64,000 nucleotides of DNA from Amycolatopsis xylanica (GTDB lineage Bacteria; Actinomycetota; Actinomycetes; Mycobacteriales; Pseudonocardiaceae), in assembly GCF_900107045.1 (NCBI RefSeq), contig NZ_FNON01000001.1, forward strand, positions 1,240,001 to 1,304,000. The letters are read 5' to 3'. This document shows positions 57,984 to 64,000 of this stretch, piece by piece. The notes beneath the pieces were generated by a model. The model saw only the letters and a program-made list of their open reading frames with translations, did not search any database and was not told where the DNA came from. Positions within the stretch are counted from its first letter, which is position 1. Every line of letters begins with the position of its first letter. Made by a program: the position numbers and the translations under genes.

Positions 57984-58810
57984 CGCCGCGCCAGCAACGT
58001 GAGCGCGTCGGCGTCCGCGGTGCCGGGACGCGCGTAGAACAGCCCGATCCGCTGATCGTCGTCGGGCAGCGTGACCGTCTCGTTCGCCAAGGTCACGGGC
58101 CCGACGACGGGATGGTCGAAGTCGCGGACGTAGAACGAGCAGGTCCGCACCGGGCGCCGCGCCCACAGCTTCGCGAACTCCGGGCTGTCCGCGGCGAGCC
58201 CGCCGATGAGCCGTTCCAGCTCCGTGTCGCCCGGATGCCGTGCGACCGCCTGATGCAGGGACGCGACCGTGACCTGCGCTTTGGCGTGCCAGTCGCGGTA
58301 GAGCGCCCGATGATGCGGATCGAGGAACAGCATCCGGGCGAGGTTCGGCCGGACCGCCGAGTCCGGGGCGTCGATCGCGACATGCCCCGCGAGCAGCGCG
58401 TGTCCGAGCGCGTTCCAGGCGAGCACGTCGGCGCGGTGATCGAGCACGACCGCCGCGGTGCCGGGGATGGCCGCGAGCAGGTCCCGCACCGACGGCCGCA
58501 GCCTGCTCCGGCGGGACCGGGCACGCACCGGCCTGCTCGGCGCCGCCAGGACCCGCAGGTGCTCGTGCTCAGCCGGGTCCAGCCGCAACGCCGCGGCCAG
58601 CGCGTCGAGCACCGCGCCCGACGCGCTGGCGCTGATGCCCTGCTCGAGCCGGGTGTAGTAGCCGACGCTGACGCCGGCGAGTTCGGCCAGCTCCTCCCGG
58701 CGCAGCCCGGGAACCCGCCGGCGCGTGAGGCCGGGTTCGATGCCCGCCGCCTCCGGCGTCAGGCGTTCCCGCCTGCTGCGCAGAAACCCGCCGAGATCGT
58801 TCGCTGTCAT
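57980..58810 (-). CDS. XRE regulator with MmyB-like ligand-binding domain
   Basis: From ATG 58810 the 276-residue protein has an HTH (LGGFLRSRRERLTPEAAGIE; GLRREELAELAGVSVGYYTR LEQG) and a C-terminal MmyB-like domain (DHRADVLAWNALGHALLAGH; ARMLFLDPHHRALYRDWHAK). These domains bind fatty-acid-like ligands and often control adjacent oxidoreductases, here the SDR gene that overlaps its stop by 4 nt. Confidence 0.93.
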   Translation of the reverse strand: MTANDLGGFLRSRRERLTPEAAGIEPGLTRRRVPGLRREELAELAGVSVGYYTRLEQGISASASGAVLDALAAALRLDPAEHEHLRVLAAPSRPVRARSRRSRLRPSVRDLLAAIPGTAAVVLDHRADVLAWNALGHALLAGHVAIDAPDSAVRPNLARMLFLDPHHRALYRDWHAKAQVTVASLHQAVARHPGDTELERLIGGLAADSPEFAKLWARRPVRTCSFYVRDFDHPVVGPVTLANETVTLPDDDQRIGLFYARPGTADADALTLLARR

Positions 58811-58843
58811 GATCACCACCCCATCGTGGCGCTGATCGCCCGC

Positions 58844-58874
58844 CGCTGCCTGCCCCAAACCGGGGCAGGCAGCG
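58844..58874 (-). terminator. Terminator after the LLM oxidoreductase gene
   Basis: CGCTGCCTGCCCC and GGGGCAGGCAGCG form a perfect 13-bp stem with loop AAACC, 5 nt beyond the stop at 58880. It separates that gene from the XRE regulator gene on the same strand. Confidence 0.8.
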
Positions 58875-58879
58875 AACCG

Positions 58880-59725
58880 TCAGACCAGGTCGGCGATCCG
58901 GTCCACCTGGTCCGGGTCGGGGGACCAGCAGTAGAGCATCACCTCGTCGGCGCCGAGCGCCGTGTGCGCGGCGATCACCTCACGCAACCGCGCAGGCGTG
59001 GTGACCATGCCGTCCACCATGTACTCGGCGCGATCGGTGAACGCGTAGTACTCGAGGATGTTCGAGCGCGCCTCGTCGATCACCGAGTCCGGCCCGATGG
59101 CCGTGTTGACCTGAGCGACCAGCCGCGGCTCGCCGTCGCGGCCGTGCTCACGCCAGAAGTGCTCGACCTTGCGGAACATCCGATCCTGATACTGCGGCGC
59201 CAACGCACCGAGGAACCCGTCGCCGAAGCGGGCGACACGTTCGAGCGCGGCGTCGGCGAACCCGCCGAACAGCAGCTCAGGGCCACCGGGAGTGACCGGC
59301 GCGGGCCCGATCGGGCCGACATCCTCACCGAACGGTTCACCGGCCCAGATCCGGCGCAGCCGCACCAGCTGCTCGTCGAGCCGCTTGCCACGGCTACGCA
59401 GATCACGGTCGACGGCGAGGAAGTCGTCGTCACGGCCACCGACGCCGATGCCGAGCGTGAACCGGCCGCCGGACATCCGGTCGAGGGTCGCGGTCTGCTT
59501 GGCGAGCATGGCCGTGTCGTACACGGGCGCGATGAGCACCTCGGTCTGCACGCGGATACGCGAGGTGGCGCCGGCGAGCGCCGCCAGCGTGACCAGAGGT
59601 TCAGGATTCGAATACACGAGACGGTCGAGCAGACCGAGCGTGCGGAACGGGCCGGCGTCGGCACGACGCGCCCAGGTGAGCAAACCGGCGGGGTCGGCGA
59701 TGGGAAGGCCGAGACCGATGTTCAT
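58880..59725 (-). CDS. LLM-class (luciferase-like, probably F420- or flavin-dependent) oxidoreductase
   Basis: From ATG 59725 the 281-residue protein has the bacterial luciferase-like TIM barrel: MNIGLGLPIADPAGLLTWAR, LAALAGATSRIRVQTEVLIA, LAKQTATLDRMSGGRFTLGI GVG. The 'TSRIRVQT' and 'LDRMSGGRFTLGIG' motifs are family hallmarks. The substrate is unknown; actinobacterial members commonly use F420. Confidence 0.93.
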   Translation of the reverse strand: MNIGLGLPIADPAGLLTWARRADAGPFRTLGLLDRLVYSNPEPLVTLAALAGATSRIRVQTEVLIAPVYDTAMLAKQTATLDRMSGGRFTLGIGVGGRDDDFLAVDRDLRSRGKRLDEQLVRLRRIWAGEPFGEDVGPIGPAPVTPGGPELLFGGFADAALERVARFGDGFLGALAPQYQDRMFRKVEHFWREHGRDGEPRLVAQVNTAIGPDSVIDEARSNILEYYAFTDRAEYMVDGMVTTPARLREVIAAHTALGADEVMLYCWSPDPDQVDRIADLV

Positions 59726-59866
59726 GGGACTCCTTGGAAGGGCATGACGAATAAGGCTGCCGCCCCTCCTGGCCACGCGAGTCCGCGGGCTTGCTTCCAC
59801 ACTGCGGCGATACTTCCGGGAAGCGTGCTCCTTAAGAGTGATCTCACCCTACCGGACCCCGTCCAC

Positions 59867-59886
59867 CGGTTTTCCGCGGAAAACCG
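59867..59886 (+). promoter_or_regulatory. 20-bp perfect palindrome upstream of the ABC exporter
   Basis: CGGTTTTCCGCGGAAAACCG ends 26 bp before ATG 59913. It is a good candidate operator for the exporter operon; the regulator is not identified. Confidence 0.6.
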
Positions 59887-59912
59887 TTCGGCACCACCGC
59901 TACCGTGGAACC

Positions 59913-61571
59913 ATGATCGCCTGGGGGCCGGGCCGGTATCTGTGGTGGCTGACCATGCGCCAACGCTGGCGCGTGCTGCGCGGCGCACTCGTCGGCACCG
60001 CCTGGATGCTCACGCTCGCACTCCCGCCCTACCTGCTCTCCCACGCCATCGACGACGGCCTGCGCGCACACGACCCCCGCGCGCTGACCTGGTGGGCGCT
60101 GAGCCTGTTCGGCGCCGGGCTCCTGCTCGCCTGGCTCGGCACCTTCCGCCACCGCACCATGACCTTCGTGCGCATGGACGCCTCACTGCGCACCGCCGAC
60201 CTCGTCACCCGCCACGCCGCCGGTCTCGGTGCGGTGCTGCCACGCCGGATGACCGGCGGCGAAGTCGTCACCATCGGCGCCGCCGACGTCATCAACATCG
60301 GCAAGGCACTCACCATGACCGGACCCGGCGTCGGCGCCGTCATCGCGTTCTGCGTGATCGCGGCCGTGCTCTTCCCGATCTCCCCGCTGCTCGCCGCCGT
60401 GATCCTCATCGGCGTCCCGGTGCTGGCCCTGATCATCGGCCCGCTGCTCACCCGCCTGCAGCGCGCCGAAACCGGCTACCGCGAACACCAGGGCGCGCTC
60501 ACCGCCCGCGCCGCCGACCTCATCTCCGGCCTGCGCGTGCTCTGCGGCATCGGCGGCAAGGACTTCTTCGCCACCCGCTACCACCGCGCGTCCCGCCACC
60601 TGCGCACCGAGGGCTACCGCGTCGGCGCCGTCAGCAGCTGGATCGACGCGCTCGCCGCCGGACTGCCCGCCGTCTTCCTCGCCACCGTCACCTGGCTCGC
60701 CGCCCGCATGGCCGTCACCGGCGCGATCACCACCGGCGAACTGGTCGCGGTCTACGGCTACGTCGCCGTCCTCGTGATCCCCGTCGACTTCATCGTCGCC
60801 AGCGCCACCGACGTCGGCCGCGGCATCGTCGCCGCCCGCCGCGTCACCACCCTGCTCAACCTGCGCCCCCAGCCAGCGGACGGCGACCACCCCGGGCCCA
60901 CGGGACCCGCCGACCTGCACGACCCCGCCACCGGCCTCACCGTCCCCAGTGGACGGATGCTCGCACTCGCACCGGCCGACCCCGCCGACGCGCTCGCCCT
61001 CATCGACCGCCTCGGCCGCTACACCGACTCGGCCGCCACCTGGGGCGGAACCCCGCTGACCCGCATCCCGCTCGCCGACATCCGCGCCCGCGTCCTCGTC
61101 GCCGACAACGACAGCCACCTCTTCGCCGGACCACTGCGCGAAACCGTCGCCACCCACCGCGACCACCCCGGCCACGAGATCACCGCCGCCGTGCACGCCG
61201 TCGCCGCCGAAGACATCATCGACGCGCTGCCAGACGGCCTCGACTCCACAGTGGACGCGGGCGGCCGCAACCTCTCCGGCGGCCAACGCCAGCGCCTGCG
61301 CCTGGCCCGCGCACTGCTCGCCGACCCCGAAGTGCTCCTGCTCGTCGAACCCACCTCCGCCGTCGACGCGCACACCGAATCGATCATCGCCCGCCGCCTG
61401 CACACCGCCAGGACCGGCCGCACCACCGTCGTCGTCACCACCTCACCCCTGCTGCTCGACCAGGCCGACACCGTCGCCTACCTCGCACACGGCCACATCC
61501 AAGCCACCGGCACCCACGCCGCCCTGCTCGAAACCTGCCCCGGCTACCAGCGGCTGGTGTTCCGCGGATGA
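59913..61571 (+). CDS. Half ABC exporter with degenerate Walker A (partner 1)
   Basis: The 552-residue protein has six membrane helices (about residues 15-320) and a nucleotide-binding domain. The Walker A position (about 346-358, PSGRMLALAPADPADAL) lacks GxxGxGK(S/T). The signature NLSGGQRQRLRLARALL (about 454) is intact. Walker B has VEPTSAVD where DEP is expected. It therefore cannot bind ATP normally itself but can supply a signature motif. It overlaps the partner gene (ATGA). Confidence 0.9.
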   Translation: MIAWGPGRYLWWLTMRQRWRVLRGALVGTAWMLTLALPPYLLSHAIDDGLRAHDPRALTWWALSLFGAGLLLAWLGTFRHRTMTFVRMDASLRTADLVTRHAAGLGAVLPRRMTGGEVVTIGAADVINIGKALTMTGPGVGAVIAFCVIAAVLFPISPLLAAVILIGVPVLALIIGPLLTRLQRAETGYREHQGALTARAADLISGLRVLCGIGGKDFFATRYHRASRHLRTEGYRVGAVSSWIDALAAGLPAVFLATVTWLAARMAVTGAITTGELVAVYGYVAVLVIPVDFIVASATDVGRGIVAARRVTTLLNLRPQPADGDHPGPTGPADLHDPATGLTVPSGRMLALAPADPADALALIDRLGRYTDSAATWGGTPLTRIPLADIRARVLVADNDSHLFAGPLRETVATHRDHPGHEITAAVHAVAAEDIIDALPDGLDSTVDAGGRNLSGGQRQRLRLARALLADPEVLLLVEPTSAVDAHTESIIARRLHTARTGRTTVVVTTSPLLLDQADTVAYLAHGHIQATGTHAALLETCPGYQRLVFRG

Positions 61572-63271
61572 CCCTCCCGATCGCCGACCGGGCCACCGTC
61601 CGCCGCGCGCTCATCGCGCTCATCCGCGCCGACGCCCGCGCCACCGCCGGCGTGCTCCTGCTCAGCTCACTCGCCGCCGCGGCCGGACTCGGCGCACCCT
61701 GGCTGCTCGGCCTCGTCGTCAACAGCGTCGCAACCGGCACCACCACCGGCACCGTCGACGCGCTCACCCTCGCCATCCTCGGGTTCGCCCTCACCCAGCT
61801 CGTGCTCACCCGCTTCGCCCGCTACACCGCCCACCGCATCGGCGAACGCGCACTCGCCACACTGCGCGAAGACCTCATCGACCACACCCTCAACCTGCCC
61901 ACCGCCGTCGTCGAACAAGCGAGCACCGGCGACCTGCTCACCCGCGGCACCACCGACGTCGCCGCCGTCGGCGCCACCCTGCGCGACGCCGTGCCCGAGG
62001 TCTTCCTCGCCACCATCCAGATCCTCTTCCTCTACGCCGCGGTCTTCCTGCTCGACCCACTGCTCGGGCTCACCGCCCTCACCGGATTCCCGCTCATGTA
62101 CGTGGTGACCCGCTGGTACCTCGCCCGCGCCCGCGACGCCTACCTCGCCGAAGGCGCCGCCAACTCCGCGCTCGCCGAAGCACTCGCCGCCACCGCCGAA
62201 GGCGCCCGCACCGTCGAGGCCTTCGACCTCGGCGAACGCCGCGTCACCGCGGGCGAACGCACCATCGCCACCGCCCGCGCCGCCCGCACCCGCACCCTCT
62301 ACCTGCGCAGCGTCCTCTTCCCGGGACTCGACATCGCCTACGCCATCCCCACGGTCGTCGCACTGCTCGCCGGGGGAGCGCTCTACTTCGCAGGCCACGC
62401 CACCCTCGGGGCCGTCGTCACCACCAGCCTCTACCTGCGCCAGGTCATCGACCCGCTCGACCGCATCCTCATGCAGCTCGACCAGCTCCAGCTCGGCAGC
62501 GCCTCACTCGCCAGGATCAAAGGCGTCCACGCCACCACCGAGCCACCCACCGCCACCGCACCCGAGACCGCCATCGAAGTCCGCGGCCTCCACTACGCCT
62601 ACCCAGGCCACCCCGACGTCCTCACCGGCATCGACCTCACGATCGAACCGGGGGAGAAGCTCGCACTCGTCGGCCCCTCCGGCGCCGGGAAATCCACACT
62701 CGGGCGCCTGCTCGCCGGCGTCGACCACCCCCGCACCGGCGCCATCACCATCGGCGGCGTCCCCGTCGCCGCACTCGCACCCGGTGAGATCGTCCTGGTC
62801 ACCCAAGACCACCACGTCTTCCTCGGCACCCTGCGCGACAACCTCCTCATCGCCGCACCCGACGCCGACGACCACGCACTGCGCGACGCGCTCGCCACCG
62901 TCGGCGCCCACTGGGCCGACGACCTGGCCACCCCGCTCGGCCCCGACGGCCGCGCACTCGACGCCGCACAGGCCCAGCAGCTCGCACTCGCCAGGGTCGT
63001 GCTCGCCGACCCCCACACGGTCATCCTCGACGAAGCCACCGCACTGCTCGACCCCGCCACCGCCAGGCACACCGAACGCGCGCTCGCCGCCGTCCTCAAA
63101 GGACGGACCGTGATCGCCATCGCCCACCGCCTGCACACCGCGCACGACGCCGACCGCGTCGCGATCATCGACCACGGACGCATCACCGAACTAGGGAGTC
63201 ATCATCACCTCCTCGCCCGCGACGGAACCTACGCAGCACTCTGGGCCTCCTGGCACGGCCACACCGGCTGA
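61568..63271 (+). CDS. Half ABC exporter with degenerate signature (partner 2)
   Basis: The 567-residue protein has six membrane helices and a nucleotide-binding domain with intact Walker A GPSGAGKSTL (about 369), Walker B TVILDEATALLD (about 485) and H-loop IAHRLH. The signature is replaced by ALDAAQAQQLALARVVL (about 464) in place of LSGGQ. With partner 1 only one composite ATP site (this Walker A plus partner 1's LSGGQ) looks functional. Export of a drug, peptide or lipid is likely. Confidence 0.92.
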   Translation: MTLPIADRATVRRALIALIRADARATAGVLLLSSLAAAAGLGAPWLLGLVVNSVATGTTTGTVDALTLAILGFALTQLVLTRFARYTAHRIGERALATLREDLIDHTLNLPTAVVEQASTGDLLTRGTTDVAAVGATLRDAVPEVFLATIQILFLYAAVFLLDPLLGLTALTGFPLMYVVTRWYLARARDAYLAEGAANSALAEALAATAEGARTVEAFDLGERRVTAGERTIATARAARTRTLYLRSVLFPGLDIAYAIPTVVALLAGGALYFAGHATLGAVVTTSLYLRQVIDPLDRILMQLDQLQLGSASLARIKGVHATTEPPTATAPETAIEVRGLHYAYPGHPDVLTGIDLTIEPGEKLALVGPSGAGKSTLGRLLAGVDHPRTGAITIGGVPVAALAPGEIVLVTQDHHVFLGTLRDNLLIAAPDADDHALRDALATVGAHWADDLATPLGPDGRALDAAQAQQLALARVVLADPHTVILDEATALLDPATARHTERALAAVLKGRTVIAIAHRLHTAHDADRVAIIDHGRITELGSHHHLLARDGTYAALWASWHGHTG

Positions 63272-64000
63272 CCTCGCCGAACGCTGGTCACTCACCCTCG
63301 GCACCCCCTACGAAGGCGGCAGCTGCTCCTTCACCGCCCGAGCCTGGCGCGCCGACGGCACCCCCGCCGTGCTCAAGATCAGCGACCCCCACCGCGAAGC
63401 CGCCGGCGAAGCCACCGCACTACGCCTCTGGAACGGCCACCACGCCGCCCGCCTCTACGAAAACGACGGCTTCGCACTGCTCATCGAACGCTGCGACCCC
63501 GGCACCCACCTCGACGACCTCGTCACCGGCGCCGCACTGCTGCGCGAACTCTGGATCACCCCACCGGCGGGCACCGGCCTCGAAACACTCGCCGACGTCA
63601 CCGCCGAATGGGCCGACCTCGTCGAAACCCGCATGGACACCCACCGGCCCGGATTCGACCCCGGACTCGTCGCACTCGGCGTCAAGCTCCTGCGCGAGCT
63701 ACCCGCCTCCGCCAGCCGCGACGTCCTGCTCCACGGCGACTTCAACCCCGGCAACGTCCTCGCCGCCCAGCGCGAACCCTGGCTCGCCATCGACCCCAAA
63801 CCCATGACCGGCGACCCCGCCTACGACCCCTGGCCCCTCATCGAACAGACCGAGGACGACCACACCCTCGCCGACCGCTTCACCATCGCCGCCGAAACAC
63901 TGGGGGAGACCCCGCACCGGCTCACCGCCTGGGCACTCGCCCGCACCGTCGAATCCGCACTCTGGTGCGTCTCCGAAGACGACCTCGACGACGCCGCCGA
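63204..64000 (+). CDS. Streptomycin-6-kinase-like phosphotransferase (partial at window end)
   Basis: The frame encodes LAERWSLTLGTPYEGGSCSF, AVLKISDPHREAAGEATALR LWNG, VLLHGDFNPGNVLAAQREPW LAIDPKPMTGDPAYDPWPL, the APH(6)/hydroxyurea kinase pattern with the HGDxxxxN catalytic loop and IDPKP. It should phosphorylate an aminoglycoside-like substrate. No ATG, GTG or TTG occurs in frame between the preceding in-frame stop (63192) and the conserved domain; AGGGAG lies 5 nt before ATC 63204, which I chose provisionally. The 3' end lies outside the window. Confidence 0.8.
   Translation, partial: MTSSPATEPTQHSGPPGTATPADLAERWSLTLGTPYEGGSCSFTARAWRADGTPAVLKISDPHREAAGEATALRLWNGHHAARLYENDGFALLIERCDPGTHLDDLVTGAALLRELWITPPAGTGLETLADVTAEWADLVETRMDTHRPGFDPGLVALGVKLLRELPASASRDVLLHGDFNPGNVLAAQREPWLAIDPKPMTGDPAYDPWPLIEQTEDDHTLADRFTIAAETLGETPHRLTAWALARTVESALWCVSEDDLDDAA

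Noticed and set aside
58112..63271. Apparent 1719-residue plus-strand protein
   Set aside because: It is a chance-open frame antisense to the XRE and LLM genes and out of frame in partner 1 of the exporter; only 61568-63271 is a real gene.
1..64000. tRNA, rRNA or CRISPR loci
   Set aside because: No cloverleaf-like, ribosomal or regularly spaced repeat arrays were seen; the repeats present are scattered palindromes and one minisatellite.

Overview
The window is GC-rich actinobacterial chromosome with strong G/C third-position codon bias, GTG/TTG starts and many ATGA/GTGA overlaps. ECF sigma factors, SRPBCC proteins, bacterial SNF2/SWIM genes and 3'-end palindromic repeats suggest Pseudonocardiaceae, perhaps Amycolatopsis-like; the genus is inference. 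No rRNA, tRNA, CRISPR array or complete prophage was seen.

Layout. 1-2.5 kb (minus): an envelope-stress operon (ECF sigma, a zinc-motif/Asp23 fusion that looks like its anti-sigma factor, two more Asp23/Gls24 proteins, a small unknown, DUF2273 membrane protein) diverging from a CsbD-like gene. 2.9-3.3 kb: a metal-type MerR regulator coupled to an 11-residue Cys-rich peptide. 3.4-15.7 kb: housekeeping and signalling (sulfite-oxidase-like enzyme, class-V aminotransferase-fold protein, LigD-type polymerase, zinc-finger/response-regulator fusion, EF-hand protein, ECF sigma, M24 peptidase, Lrp regulator, MazF-type toxin-antitoxin). 15.7-25.5 kb: hydrolase/SRPBCC operon, SGNH hydrolase, lipoprotein and membrane pair, FtsX-type permease with two ATPases behind a long leader, AlkB-like oxygenase. 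25.5-36.3 kb: GH12 glucanase under a CelR-type box, sirtuin, ArsR/SRPBCC pair, acetyltransferases (one with a leader peptide), a WYL regulator with two matching operators flanking a GNAT and an epoxide hydrolase, secreted protease. 36.3-45 kb: GH15-type glucodextranase, DGPF/ECF42 pair, HAF-repeat protein, ArnT-like glycosyltransferase. 45.0-46.2 kb: a cytochrome P450 followed at once by a 16-codon ORF ending Trp-Asn-Trp, a candidate minimal P450-modified RiPP locus. 46.4-49.2 kb: tyrosine recombinase and divergent KfrA-like coiled-coil protein around an AT-rich spacer. 50.5-56.1 kb: DrrAB-like ABC genes and a SNF2/SWIM pair sharing an upstream element. 56.2-59.7 kb: two regulators, SDR, DUF4865 and LLM oxidoreductase genes. 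59.9-64.0 kb: heterodimeric ABC exporter with complementary degenerate ATP sites, then a streptomycin-6-kinase-like gene cut by the window end.

The most interesting items are the P450/WNW mini-cluster, the sigma/zinc-Asp23 operon, the MerR/Cys-peptide pair, and a TCCA(CA/TT)GTGGA word that recurs inside genes through rare codons. Many gene ends carry one of two palindromic repeat families or an unrelated strong hairpin. All family calls come from reading the sequence; no database search was run.
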